From Bombyx mori (taxonomy: Eukaryota; Arthropoda; Insecta; Lepidoptera; Bombycidae): 64,000 nucleotides of DNA. Below are positions 1 to 10,410 of this stretch, piece by piece. A program made the position numbers and the translations under genes. The stretch covers positions 1,303,501-1,367,500 of the forward strand of contig NC_085112.1 of assembly GCF_030269925.1 (NCBI RefSeq), written 5' to 3'. The notes beneath the pieces were generated by a model that was given only the letters and a program-made list of their open reading frames with translations, ran no database searches and was not told the DNA's origin. Within the stretch, counting starts at the first letter, position 1. Every line of letters starts with the position of its first letter.

Positions 1-91
1 CTGGCTGACGAGGACGACAACACTCCTGAGTTCTCGCAACGCAGCTACGTGTTCAACATCAAGGAGAACCTGCCTCCTAACACCATTATCG
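1..91 (+). CDS. Cadherin exon a (5' end outside window)
   Basis: Frame 1 reads LADEDDNTPEFSQRSYVFNI, the classic end of one cadherin repeat (DxDDNxPEF) and the start of the next. It ends in G|GTGAGT, phase 1. Upstream exons lie outside the window. Confidence 0.88.
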
Positions 92-3000
92 GTGAGTGCG
101 TCTTACGATTCATCCTTAATGTCGTCACACATGAAGTCGTCGTGGCCTAACGGATAAGGCGTCCGGTGCATTCATGTTGAGCGATGCACCGGTGTTCGAA
201 TCCCGCAGGCGGGTACCAATTTTTCTAATGAAATACGTACTCAACCTTAACACCAGGTGGGCTGTGAGCTCGTCCACTCATCTAAGCAATAAAAAAAAAA
301 AAAAGAAAAAAAAAAAAAAAACACGCTAGGGTTCGGGGTGAATAGAAACTTTAACCCAAATCTATATATAATTTTATTAATACGTGGCGCAAAAACTTTG
401 TGCCTCTCTTTTATGAAAATTGCGCAGACGGAGGAGTATGAAATTTCGCACACTTGAAGGAGTGTAGAATAGCCGACTTAACCTAATGGGTGTATGGCTC
501 TAATAAAGAATTAAAAAAAGGAGTGTAGCATGCTTATATCATTTTAAAATTATGCATAAAAATCAATTAAAAATAAGCATATACTTCCATGTATTTGACA
601 CATACGCATATGTACTTTTTCGTTTATTGTTAAAGTCTGTGGTCAAATTGAGAATAGATAAGGAAGTGTAGTCTTTGACAATAAAACCTTAATAATGTTC
701 AAACTTATAATTTAAATTAATTATGGTCGAATCTCGACTGCTGGGTGACCACTAGTACAAATTAAAACTCTATTTAACTTCTTCCGCTTTTTTTGGAGTT
801 TACTCCTTTAGAATCGATTTACATATATAGGCCCGGGGTATGAAAATTATGGGGACCAAAATCGTACTAGCATGTCACACGAAATGCGTTATGCGCCTGA
901 TTGCGCATGTCACACGAAATGCGTTATCGCAGGTGACGCCGGGCTGCTGCGCCGGCAGTCCGCCACAAAGCCTCGTACTGATCGCGCGTTTCTCTCATTA
1001 TTGTATTTTCATATATTTGTTAGTCGTTTGTTTTGTGTCTCGTTAATTTGTTAATAATCTGTAGTGTATCGTGTTGTCGTAATATAGAACTATTTCTCGT
1101 ATTGTTTCGTTTAATTTTTTATATCCAGTAAACTCCAGTCGTGCGTCGGAGCGGACACACACACTTTTTTTTATTCTTATTGCTGGATGGATGGACGAGC
1201 TCACAGCCCACAGCCCACCTGGTATTAAGCGGTTACCGGATCATGCATCTACAACGTAAATGCGCCACCCACCTTTGAGATATGAGTTCTAAGGTCTCAG
1301 TATGGTTACAACGGCTGCACCACCCTTCAAACCGAAACGCATTACTGCTTCACGGCACAAAAAGGTAGGGCGGTGGTACCTAGGTACCCGTGCGGAGTCA
1401 CAAGGGGTCCTACCACCAGTAACCGCTTCGAGTAGAACTGATTTCACTTCTACCGTCGGTGGGAGGTTAACTTGGGTTTTCATGTATTAAACCCGTGTTC
1501 TCTTAACATCAGAAGCATGGTGTTATCTGGTCAATCAACTGATAAGTTACGATTGTTTCAGGCACAGTGAAAGCAGTAGACAAAGACATTGGCGAAAACG
1601 GTAAAGTCTACTACCATGTCTTAGAAGGGAAACAAGAAGGAGCTTTCGTGCTGGACAGAACTCAGGGTGTCGTCAGGGCCAAAATTAGCTTTGACAGGTA
1701 CAGTAATTCTAAGCTTTAATATTTACCTTTTTATCAAATACTTTTTATGTATTTTTTATTGCTTAGATGGGTGGACGATCTCGCAGCCCACCTGGTGTTA
1801 AGTGGCTACTGGAGTAGGAGTAGTACATAGACACCTACAACGTAAATACACCACCTACCTTGAGATATAAGTTCTAAGATCTCAGTTTAGTTACAACGGC
1901 TGCCCCACCCTTTAAACCGAAACGCATTACTGCTCCACGGTAGAAATAGGCAGGGTGGTGGTACCTGTGAGCTCACAGACTTAACCTGAAAGAACTTACT
2001 AACACTAGCCCTAGCACCTAGCACTAAGCCACCAGCTATTAGATAGTGGAAAAAAGTTTCCACTGCTAACAACGTGCATTGTATTTACAGCTTTAATTGC
2101 AAGAGCGACGGTTCATTTTCAGAGAGCAGCGCGCCGAATACTCGCTTATCGTGTACGCGAGTAACAACCCAATCTTAGAGCACGCAGCGGACGTGCTCAA
2201 CTCAATAGACAACGGTACACAGGTCGAGTCCGGCGTGGCGTCATTGAAAATCAACATTCTGGACGAAAACGACAACGAACCAAAATTTCAGAGGAACGTC
2301 TACTTCGCCGGTGAGTAGTCGTCGGATATAAATAACTTCGTTTTAATCGTTTAGCAATTAGAAACTAGAATAACATGCTTTAATAACTGGCCCATAAATT
2401 ATTTAAAATAATTATCATATGATTAATATATTAATACGTGAAGCAAAAACTTTGTATCCATTTTTACGAAAATTGCACGGATGGAGGAGTATGAGATTTT
2501 CCACACTTACAGAGAATATAGAGAAGAAGTGCACAATGCTAATATTTTTTTTTAATAATGCATAAAAGATACATTAAATCGGTAAAGAAAACATTACACA
2601 CACTACATACCATGTATTTGACGCACACACGCATGCATACTATTTATTGTCAAACTTTTGTTCTTGACGTTTGTTGTCAAATTGAGATTAAATATTGTTT
2701 GTCTTTATTAATATTTTTTTATAATGTAGTCTTGGCGAAATTTGTGATTATGGAAGTTTAAAATACAATCATAACAGTGTACAAACTTACAATTCCAATT
2801 AATTATAGTCGAATTTCGGCTACTGCGGGACCTCTAGTTTGATTAACTCCATCGAGTTGTGCACCATCGTGCAGTAATATTGTCCTAATTATTGCGTCGA
2901 CGGTCGTGGATTCGATTCCCGCGTCGGGCAAACATTCGTGTAATGAACAGGTTTGTGCGATCTTTGCTGGCGTCCATGAGGGACGGTTACCGCTCACCGT

Positions 3001-6000
3001 CAGGTGGTATGATCGTCTGCCTACAAGAGCAATAAAAAAATAGTAATTTATGTCTTCAGGTGTCAAACACACAGCGCGCATCAACGAGCCTATCCTATCG
3101 GTCATCGCCGAAGACCCTGACCTGGACGAGAACGGCACCTTGCTGTATATGATAGCCGCTTCGAACCTGTATAAATTTGGAGCTTCGGAGTCCAGTGGGA
3201 GCGTCGTACCATCACCGTTTAACATCAGCCAGGATGGTATGACAGTATTTTGGATGCAATAGGTATTTGCACGAGCCCCACCAAAACTTAAGGGACGTGT
3301 GACTGTGACAGCGGCCACTTACTCTGGGAAATGAGGTCAAGTCAACAAGGACTGATCGGATTGTAACTGTCGTGACAATAGATAAGGGGGTAGTAACAAC
3401 ACCATCTTTGAAGGCAGAGATTGGTCTAGGCCAGCCTTTCCCAAAGTGGGCGATAACGCTTCCTTGTGGGTGCAGCAGGCCTAAAATGGGGCGATAAGAG
3501 ACCCAGAAAAATGGGGGCGTTGTGTAGAGGCTTGGGAGGCGATTTGTAATTTCATCTAGGCGGACCCTTAGACATAGACTAAGATCTCGCTATAGTCATT
3601 TTTAAGTAGGCGAAAAAATTGAGGCGCTAAAATAATTTATTCTCAAATTCTCAAAGTGGGCAGTAGACAAAATAAGTTTTTTTTTATTGCCTCCGTAGGC
3701 AGACTAGCGTACGGCCCACCTGATGATATGTGGTTACCGTCACCCATGGACTTCAGCAATGTCAGGAGCAGAGCCAAGCCGCTCTGGTATAGAAGAAAAT
3801 CAGTTGCACACTACAAGTAGAAGTTACTTTAGATAATATTCAACGGAACTCAATTTACGCTTATCTAAAACTCTTGAAATGATAAAGGATGAGCAACTAC
3901 AATTTAATAAGCCAAATCAAGTTATCTTGACCGGACTGCGAATTGGTAGGGAGAGAGTCAGAGACCAGAACTTGGCCTTTATAGGAAAATCATGATTTTC
4001 ATTCAATCGATCCTTTGAGTCAACGATCTGTTTTGAACAGGCTTACTGATGACAGCACACTACATGTCGGAGTACAACCAGGATCGCTTCGTGCTGGACA
4101 TCATTGCGCAAGAAGTGGCGCCGCCACGCAGACAGGCGAAGACGCAAGTATACGTATGTACACCACTTCTGATATTCTATATATATAATAGCAATTTAGT
4201 AAGTATGGCAACAGGCTCTTTGCGATCCCATCTATTTTATTAAACATATATCGTCTTTTCGCATTAAAAGTGTACAATTTCCAAAAATACTCGAAATTGA
4301 GTTAATATGCGGAATCATTTGGTATCACCAGTATTTTTCTCATTAATACTGTCAAAAGAGTGTAGTTTAGTCTTTTTTTTTTATTTACCTATCTTTTGAC
4401 TAATATTAACAAAATTAATACATAATTTTATATTACTTTAAAAGACAGGTAATGTAACTGGTAAATAATAAAAAATTTATGTTGCATAGATGATTAATAT
4501 TAAAAATATCACATGTTTTAAACCTTTGAAACACTCTCCTGTAAAATTAGTAAGTTTTGAGATTATACAGTTTTAATGCGAGAAGACGATATGTAAAAAT
4601 TATAGCAAGCGAAAATGAGATGAAGTTAATTAATTTGAGACAGTAATAAATTAGGATGAAGTCAAACGAAACAAGGTGAATTGGGACGAAATAAATTCTC
4701 AATGGTGGGGTTGTTCTCTGATATTTCAGTGGAATTTTTGAAGGAGCCCGCAAAGTTAAGTAGAGCGGGCTTTCATTGTTCCACAACTGTGCCTCTTGAG
4801 GGATCCTTCAGGGATTCAGAGAACAGAAACCACCACTATTACAAATTGAAACCTATATCTCTGGTAAGCAGAGTGAGGGCCAGCTCCAACAGTATCCTGA
4901 GCATGATCGCAAGCAGGCTGGACTGTGTATACATGGGTCGCTGTGGTGCCATCCCCCATGGGATGTTACGACAGTAATTCATTGTGATGTAAATATAACT
5001 ACTAACATAGGTCTCTAAGTCTTATTAACAATTTATATGAGTCATGGTTACTTGCAATAAAAATATTATTATTATTATTATATAGGAACACCTAACAGTA
5101 AAACAAACAATTTACACAACTTCACTCTTCGGATTCCCGTCTTAAAGTCCATCACAACTTTCATATCACTGTTTACTTTAGTTAATTACTTAAAAGCTTT
5201 CCAAACCCTGCTTAAACTTAGTCCTTTCCGGGATTTTTGTAATCTTATATCAGGGTTCGTTAATGTACTATATTGGACCTCCTTGTCGGTTGCCTTGCAG
5301 GTTTGGGTAATAGATCGTTCGGCTTTAATAAGGATGGTGGTGTCCCGAAGTTGTTCCTCGTCAGTGAGCGGTGTTCAGAAGAGATTGGCTGATGCTGGAG
5401 AGGCCCTTCTTGTGCCAGGTCGAAAACTGCCTCTCGTTCAGGCCGATAGAAGATACGACGACTGGTAAGGCAATTTATTATTTTTATTATATTTTTTTTA
5501 TTGCTTAGGTGAGTGGACGAGCTCACAGCCCACCTGATATTAAGTGGTTACTGGAGCCTATAGACATCTACGTCGTAAAGGCGCCACCCACCCTGAGATA
5601 TAAGTTCTAAGGTCTCAGTATAGTTAAAACGACTGCCCCACCCTTCAAACCGAAACGCATTACTGCTTCACGGCAGAAATAGGCAGGTACCCTACCCGCG
5701 CGGACTCACAAAAGGTCCTACCACTAGTAAAAATAGGGACATTTTTGTAGAAGCGAAGCCGCTTTCTCGTCTACCTGTACGTACATACGAAAAAAGTTGC
5801 TACTAGAATCCGGTGGTAGATTCAACAAAGCACTGCTCTTGCTAGGGCCAATGTCAGCAACACTCCCGGTTTTGAGCCCCGTGAGCTCACCTACATGTTA
5901 GGGTGAAGCTGAAATATCTTGGCTCTGCCCCTGGCATTGCTGAAGTCCATGGGCGACGGTAACCACTCACCATCAGGTGGGCCGTATGCTCATCTGCCTA

Positions 6001-9000
6001 TAAGGGCAATAAAAAAAAAACCTCAACAGCGATAATACCGCCCACCTTGAGACATGAGTCTAAGTCTCAGTTCTATACTATAGCGTTTACCCTTCAAACC
6101 GAAACGCCTTACTAAACTAATTTCTACATAAACGCATTAATTACTGTTACTTTCTGAGCAAATAAAATTTATTAGCTATTGCAATATTTTAAACATTATG
6201 GTGCTAAAATTATTATTTATAAAAAAAAAAATACGAGTTATTATAGCTATAATTATTTTGATTTCTCCGTCAGGTGCGAAATTCACCTGCACGCAGTCGA
6301 TCCAACTACGTACCAAGTGCTTCCCGTCGAGAAAGTTCTGGAGAACATTGACTCTAAGTTCGACGAGCTGAAAGACGTTTATCATGAGTACGGGGTCGAG
6401 ACTCTCATAGCTGCCAGCGCTATATCCAAAGGTACATTATATATGCACAGTCACGCTTTAAGCGACATTTTTGCAACTTTAACGTAAAGCTCTAAAAGCT
6501 TATAAATTGAAAAAAAATTACCTAACAAAAAAACATCTTCACCTATTTGAATGGAGTAAATTTAATTAATATTCAATTAGACGATGTTTCTAATTGAATA
6601 TTAATTAAATTTACTGCACTGTTGATGCTGATACCAAACAAAACGCGCCTCTAATTACAAAGATAAATGTCGCTTAAGCCAAATACCTTTTACTCCTTAA
6701 AATTATTCGAAGTAATTTTGTCCCCAAGTACACATTTTTCACTTTTTTTTATATTTATACCTAGATCATTGTTAAATTAAATACTCCGACTTCAAAACCA
6801 CTAACGAAATTAGTTGATTAGCATAAAACCCACCAGACGGTGAATGCCTAGCTTCTTTTTTTTTTTATTGCCTTTGTAGGCAGACGGGCATACGGCCCAC
6901 CTGATGGTGAGTGGTTACCGTCGCCCATGGACTTCAGCAATGCCAGGGGCAGAGCCAAGCCGCTGCCTACCGCTTAATACTCTCCACAAGCCTCGTTTGA
7001 AGAAGGACATGTCATAGCGCTCGGGAAACACCGAGGAGGGGAGCTCATTCCATAGCTCATTCTTGTTTGGTTTAAGCTCTGTTAGCAAAGTAGTACATTA
7101 AATAGTCGAAATAATTTGTTAATCATTGTTCGTTTCATAGAGTCTGAGTATAAAATGTCACATTATAGATCATTTAGGTAAAAATCTGTTAAATCCTATC
7201 TTTCAGCACCTGATAGCTTCGATCCAGCTTTAGCAGCTTTGATAGCATTACTGATAGTGCTATTCACTGGAATAGTTACATTTGTTGTTGTATGCGCTTG
7301 TCTTAAGCATTGGTGAGTATAATAATATCATCTAACTATGGTTTGTATAATTGTTAAGATTTTAATACAATGCTTATTATTTCTCAAATTGGACTTTACT
7401 TATATTCGTGAACGTAAAATTTAATGCGATTTGCTTTTATGGTGAAAAGCGAATACAGTGAAGCTTCTGTTTGAGAATTTGAGTTTGGTTCATACACAAC
7501 GAAACTTGTTAAAACTCTTTTATTAAATTCACATTTCAGAATTTTGTACTTAAATGTTAAAATTGTATAAGATCAAAAATGATATTTAAATCCAAAATTA
7601 TTTACTCAAATGCAATTTTCAATATATTCTACCAGGGTAATATCACCACCATCAATGCAGTCCAGTAAAGGTGACAGTCTTGCCCGGCGGAAAATCCTGG
7701 AGGAATTGTCCACGACTGAGAACCCTCTCTGGCTAGAGACGAAGCTAAGGCCATACGAGGAACAAGAGTTGACCATGAATGTCTTCGGAGACCAGAACGA
7801 ACAGGTCGTTGTGGAACCGGCGCCGGTAAGAAATCTGAACTATTTCATATGACAGTCACTCTTCAGTTCGAAGAGCTTTTGGAATCAACATTACTTAACT
7901 TACGCAGACAAAAAAGTGAGAATCTAACATGGGGAGACGATGGGGAAGTAAAGTAGCAACCGGAAGAGATCTGACATTATTATATTTTTTCATAATATCC
8001 ATACAGGTTTAGAGTTTACATGTAATAATTAACAAAATATATTAAACATATTATAAATGAATTAGATGACGAGTGCTTACAAAGTCAATTTAATTTAAAA
8101 AGCTTATTCATACTTTAAAAGCTCATAAATATCTTGACCACTACGGCTCTCCGTGAAAACAGCAGATCAACAATACAAGCGCGCTAGCTTATAAGCTTTG
8201 TTTTAAAAAAGTTTATATATTTATAATACACTAGAGGTCCCGCAGTAGTCGAAATTCGGCTATAATTAATCGGAATTGTAAGTTTGTACACATACTATAA
8301 TCACAAATTTCGCCAAGGCTACACTATAAAAAAATATTAATAAACACAAACAATATTTAATCTATTCTCAATTTGACAACAGACGTCAAGAACAAAAGTT
8401 TGACAATAAATAGTATGCATGCGTGTGTGCATTATTTAAAAAAAATATTAGCATTGTGCACTTCTCTATATGCTCTATAAGTGTGGAAAATTTCATACTC
8501 CTCCGTCCGCGCAATTTTCGTAAAAAGGGATACAAAGTTTTTGCTTCACGTATTAATATATAGATTGTGCTTTTTTTATTTTTATTGCTTAGATGGGAGG
8601 TCACAGCCCACCTGGTGTTAAGTGGTTACTGGAGCCCATAGACATCCACAACGTAAATGCGCCACCCACGTTGAGATATAAGTTCTAAGATCTCAAGTAA
8701 GTTACAACGGCTGCCCCACCCTTCAAACCGAACCGCATTACTGCTTCACGGCAGAAATAGGCAGGGTGGTGGTACCTAACCGCGCGGACTCACAAGAGGT
8801 CCTGCCACCAGTAATAATTCATAATTATTTTGTTAATCCTCGCAGACTGACAACACTTACGCAACGATACAAGGCAGCAGGGCGGCAGAGAGATTCGGTG
8901 ATTACGCTACTCTAGGAGGCGAGTCTCCAACCCCTTTAGAGACAGCTTTAGGATTTCAGGTAACTGTAATTATTTTTTAATGTTGGTTAACGGCCGAGCT

Positions 9001-9845
9001 TTAAAAGTTTTTTTTTATTGCTTAGATGGGTGGACGAGCTGACAGCCCACCTGGTGTTAGGTGGTTACTGGAGCCCATAGACATCTACCTATCTATCTTG
9101 AGATACAAGTTTTAAAATCTCAGTATAGTTACAACAGCTACCCCATCCTTCTGGCGGCAGAAATAGGCAGGGCGGTGGTACCTTTCCGCGCGGACTCACA
9201 ACTGGTCCTACCACCAGTAATTACGCAAATTAGAATTTTGCGGGTTTGATTTTTATTACTCGATGCTATTTCTTCACCGTGGAAGTCAATCGCGAACATT
9301 TGTTGAGTACGTATTTCATTAGAAAAATTAGTACCCGCCTGCGGGATTCGAACACCGGTGCATCGCTTCAACACGAATGCACCGGACGTCTTATCCTTTA
9401 GGCCACGACGACTTCAAAAGTTGATTGTATAGTGGAATAGGTGCCGGTGAAGTAAGGCGAATATTGGCACATGTATTACTTAACTTCTTCGGTTAACTTA
9501 ACAGTCGTCTGGTGTAGCGGTAAGTGACATGGTCACTACCCAAGGGGTCGTCGCGGGTTCGAATTCCGCCAAGGAAAGATATTTGTGTGATAAATATAAA
9601 ATGTATTTTCCAGGGCTATGGATGTATATTAAATATATGTATGTGTATAATAAAAGTATTACATTTATTTCCGTTATCTGGTACCTGTAACACAAGTTCT
9701 TTACGAACTTAGCACGGGATCTGTTAACGTGGCGTGATTGTTTTAAAAAAAAAAACTTGTCTGGTTTCAGGGTAGCACCTTCAAACCACCATCTCCTGAT
9801 ACTCCGGAGCCGCCTCCGCGTCCCACAGGACTAGGCGTTTTATAA
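1..9845 (+). CDS. Cadherin superfamily gene, 3' part (11 coding exons, 503 codons in window)
   Basis: Calcium-dependent adhesion protein of the plasma membrane. Coding exons are 1-91, 1562-1697, 2123-2310, 3060-3236, 4041-4153, 5301-5464, 6274-6431, 7207-7312, 7636-7825, 8846-8959 and 9771-9845. Every junction has GT-AG ends and matching phase, giving one open frame. Residues 1 to about 235 are cadherin-repeat sequence with calcium-linker motifs (DEDDNTPEF, DENDNEPKF, DPDLDENG). Residues about 236-342 resemble the membrane-adjacent domain of CDH23/PCDH15-type cadherins (begins VWVID, contains HAVDP and EYGVET). A hydrophobic helix at about 351-374 is the membrane anchor, followed by a roughly 130-residue tail containing NPLWLETKL and YEEQELTM. 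No catenin-binding region of classical cadherins is seen. I infer a CDH23/Cad87A-like or related non-classical cadherin; the exact orthologue is not settled. Introns are loaded with SINEs, Helitrons and MITEs. Confidence 0.88.
136..321 (+). mobile_element. Bm1 SINE, internally deleted
   Basis: tRNA-like head (tggcctaacggataaggcg, ggtgttcgaatcccgcaggc) joined directly to the Bm1 tail (cttaacaccaggtgggctgt) and a long A run. About 250 bases of body are missing. Confidence 0.85.
361..755 (+). mobile_element. Helitron-like non-autonomous element, family H1
   Basis: Starts tctatatataattttattaa and ends ccactagt (5'-TC...CTAG-T-3'). Two relatives lie at 2424-2837 and 8231-8564. No transposase or helicase. 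Confidence 0.6.
870..927 (+). repeat. 23-base direct repeat pair
   Basis: gcatgtcacacgaaatgcgt-tat occurs at 870-892 and again at 905-927. It sits in a GC-rich block (840-1160) of unknown origin. Confidence 0.75.
1165..1422 (-). mobile_element. Bm1 SINE, headless
   Basis: T run and attgctggatggatggacga through to cctaccaccagtaa. A small duplication (cagcccacagcccacc) lies near the tail. Confidence 0.85.
1562..1697 (+). CDS. Cadherin exon b
   Basis: Follows tgtttcag and continues phase 1. It reads GTVKAVDKDIGENGKVYYHV, the AxDxDxGxNGxVxY strand typical of a cadherin repeat, and then AFVLDRTQGVVRAKISFD. The donor is GACAG|GTACAG, phase 2. Confidence 0.88.
1752..1966 (-). mobile_element. Bm1 SINE fragment
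   Basis: ttttttattgcttagatggg to gcagggtggtggtacct. Lies 55 bases after cadherin exon b. Confidence 0.85.
2123..2310 (+). CDS. Cadherin exon c
   Basis: The acceptor is chosen at ttcattttcag|agagcag, which restores SFD-R-EQRAEYSLIVYASN across the junction (the usual LDRExxxxYxLxV). The stronger-looking acceptor at 2090 is out of phase. It contains ILDENDNEPKFQRNVYF, a repeat boundary with calcium-binding residues. The donor is G|GTGAGT, phase 1. Confidence 0.85.
2424..2837 (+). mobile_element. Helitron-like element, family H1
   Basis: Starts atatattaatacgtgaagca and ends gcgggacctctagt. Similar throughout to the 361-755 and 8231-8564 copies. Confidence 0.65.
2955..3042 (+). mobile_element. 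Old 3' tail of the same LINE type, fused to a tRNA-like SINE head
   Basis: ctggcgtccatgagggacgg...cctacaagagcaataaaaaaa is a diverged LINE tail. Just before it (2890-2950) lies a B-box-like ggattcgattcccgcgtcgg. It ends about 18 bases before cadherin exon d. Confidence 0.55.
3060..3236 (+). CDS. Cadherin exon d
   Basis: The acceptor tgtcttcag lies only about 20 bases after the polyA end of an old LINE tail. The exon reads INEPILSVIAEDPDLDENGT, a calcium-site motif, then a Ser-rich loop and PFNISQD. The donor is G|GTATGA, phase 1. Confidence 0.85.
3395..3660. mobile_element. Possible old DNA transposon remnant
   Basis: A stretch with ctttcccaaagtgggcgata near one end and attctcaaagtgggcagtag near the other. 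It recalls hAT-type ends but has no clear inverted repeat. Confidence 0.25.
3678..3791 (-). mobile_element. 5'-truncated LINE 3' tail
   Basis: T run, then attgcctccgtaggcagact and the LINE tail up to gccaagccgct. In a cadherin intron. Confidence 0.7.
4041..4153 (+). CDS. Cadherin exon e
   Basis: Follows gttttgaacag. It reads GLLMTAHYMSEYNQDRFVLD, then IIAQEVAPPRRQAKTQVY, the closing strands of the last full cadherin repeat. The donor is TAC|GTATGT, phase 0. Confidence 0.82.
4251..4589 (+). mobile_element. MITE, family M1, copy 1
   Basis: Terminal inverted repeats: tcgtcttttcgcattaaaag at the left and ttttaatgcgagaagacga at the right. No ORF. A second copy in opposite orientation is at 15572-15900. 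Confidence 0.75.
5301..5464 (+). CDS. Cadherin exon f, start of membrane-adjacent domain
   Basis: Follows gttgccttgcag. It reads VWVIDRSALIRMVVSRSCSS and ends with RRYDDW split at the junction (phase 2). The VWVID opening and the absence of calcium motifs fit the ferredoxin-like domain next to the membrane in CDH23/PCDH15-type proteins. Confidence 0.82.
5492..5730 (-). mobile_element. Bm1 SINE, headless
   Basis: Begins 27 bases after the donor of cadherin exon f; ends ggtcctaccactagtaa. Confidence 0.85.
5800..5917 (+). mobile_element. Family C retroposon fragment
   Basis: tccggtggtagattcaacaa to tgagctcacctacatgttag, broken at the 3' side by a LINE tail. Confidence 0.7.
5918..6020 (+). mobile_element. 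5'-truncated LINE 3' tail
   Basis: ttggctctgcccctggcatt...ctataagggcaataaaaaaaaaa. Directly joined to a family C retroposon fragment (5800-5917). Confidence 0.7.
6031..6112 (-). mobile_element. Bm1 SINE fragment
   Basis: accgcccaccttgagacatg to accgaaacgccttacta. Confidence 0.65.
6274..6431 (+). CDS. Cadherin exon g, membrane-adjacent domain
   Basis: Acceptor ctccgtcag. It completes the Trp codon and reads CEIHLHAVDPTTYQVLPVEK, then a helix with VLENIDSKFDELKDVYHEYG. The donor is AAAG|GTACAT, phase 1. Together with exon f it makes an alpha/beta unit of about 107 residues. Confidence 0.83.
6497..6700 (+). mobile_element. MITE, family M2, partial, carrying a perfect hairpin
   Basis: atttgaatggagtaaa, ttgatgctgataccaaa and acaaagataaatgtcgctta match the M2 copies at 14810-15322 and 61372-61782. 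A perfect 27-base inverted repeat lies at 6555-6581 and 6589-6615. Confidence 0.65.
6855..7055 (-). mobile_element. 5'-truncated LINE 3' tail (about 200 bases)
   Basis: T run followed by close similarity to the intact LINE as far as ctcattccatag. In the intron before the cadherin transmembrane exon. Confidence 0.75.
7207..7312 (+). CDS. Cadherin exon h, transmembrane segment
   Basis: Acceptor tcctatctttcag. It encodes APDSFDPALAALIALLIVLF followed by TGIVTFVVVCACLKHW. The central stretch of about 24 hydrophobic residues is the membrane helix, with Cys and Lys at the cytoplasmic edge. The donor is TG|GTGAGT, phase 2. Confidence 0.9.
7636..7825 (+). CDS. Cadherin exon i, cytoplasmic tail
   Basis: Acceptor tctaccag. 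It reads VISPPSMQSSKGDSLARRKI, then a conserved-looking block with ENPLWLETKLRPYEEQELTM. That block resembles the juxtamembrane tail of CDH23-type cadherins as I remember it; this is recognition, not an alignment. The donor is CCG|GTAAGA, phase 0. Confidence 0.85.
8231..8564 (-). mobile_element. Helitron-like element, family H1, reversed
   Basis: Starts ctagaggtcccgcagtagtc and ends ttaatatataga, the reverse complement of the H1 ends. It directly precedes a Bm1. Confidence 0.65.
8571..8813 (-). mobile_element. Bm1 SINE, headless
   Basis: T run, attgcttagatgggaggtca to ggtcctgccaccagtaa; ends 32 bases before cadherin exon j. Confidence 0.85.
8846..8959 (+). CDS. Cadherin exon j, cytoplasmic tail
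   Basis: Acceptor ttaatcctcgcag. It reads TDNTYATIQGSRAAERFGDY, then ATLGGESPTPLETALGFQ. It has two Tyr-containing motifs (TYATI, DYATL) that could be phosphotyrosine sites; this is inference. The donor is CAG|GTAACT, phase 0. Confidence 0.83.
9008..9411 (-). mobile_element. Bm1 SINE, near full length
   Basis: Runs from the T run to the tRNA-like head (cgtcttatcctttaggccac). It is flanked by ctttaaaag (8999-9007) and cttcaaaag (9412-9420), a target-site duplication with one mismatch. Confidence 0.9.
9501..9770 (+). mobile_element. tRNA-derived SINE of a second type
   Basis: gtcgtctggtgtagcggtaa (A box) and gcgggttcgaattccgccaa (B box), then an AT-rich body with tatctggtacctgtaacaca. It runs almost up to the acceptor of cadherin exon k. 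The head lacks a foldable full tRNA, so it is not called a tRNA gene. Confidence 0.55.
9771..9845 (+). CDS. Cadherin exon k, first C-terminal coding exon with stop
   Basis: Acceptor cttgtctggtttcag. It reads GSTFKPPSPDTPEPPPRPTG, then LGVL and a TAA stop at 9843-9845. The Pro-rich PPRP run could bind SH3-type domains. A usable donor, ATG|GTGAAT, starts at 9849, just after the stop, and is in phase with the downstream exon at 11092. Confidence 0.83.
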   Translation, partial: GSTFKPPSPDTPEPPPRPTGLGVL

Positions 9846-10404
9846 TGGTGAATATCTAACTCACATGTTATTCTTCTGTAGCCCAGATATATTTTTACGA
9901 GAGCTGTGTGGATCTATGACATGACAGTAATCATTAAGTTGGTTGTACGTTTGCGTGAACCCGCAATGTAATGCAAACACATTGCGTGTCAGCCATGTCT
10001 ATTTCTCTAGTCACTACCCACATTTTTACATAAGGTGGAAATCAAATTTGCGTATGACGGCTTCGCGCCAGAAATAATCAGGATTATTGTACCTATCCGT
10101 GCGGGTATACAGTATGCCTCATCACGAGTGCAATCGTTAGTGATTTATTACTACTGCCATATTTTAGCATGGTATATGCTACATACAACATATTGTCAAA
10201 ACACCATAAATATTTAAGACCTAACATTTTTTCAATACCTCCATTTAATTTGAAATTTTTACACTTATCAAGGTTCAGATGAAGATAAATAATTTTAATA
10301 CTCTTGCCTAGAATAGTGACCAGAATCAAGTTGGTTTGCTATATGTTTTATTATTTGTTTCAGATGTATCATTAAAATTAATATGAAAACAAAATAGGAA
10401 TGTA

Positions 10405-10410
10405 AATAAA
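10405..10410 (+). terminator. Candidate polyadenylation signal AATAAA, cadherin 3' UTR
   Basis: An AATAAA lies 560 bases after the cadherin stop. An acceptor-like tttgtttcag sits just before it (ends 10363). It is one of several AATAAA motifs in this AT-rich flank, so use is uncertain. Confidence 0.3.

Noticed and set aside
1302..1490. Small ORFs within Bm1 copies (also 9061-9374, 53668-53898, 63369-63614)
   Set aside because: They recur only because the SINE recurs; not genes.
2091..2122. Acceptor tgtatttacag at 2081-2090 for cadherin exon c
   Set aside because: It would put the exon in the wrong phase after exon b. The acceptor at 2122 restores a typical cadherin sequence.
2803..3318. 171-codon - strand ORF over cadherin exon d
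   Set aside because: Antisense of a real exon plus repeat sequence; no independent support.
9501..9575. tRNA gene
   Set aside because: A- and B-box sequences are present but the cloverleaf is incomplete and a SINE body follows.
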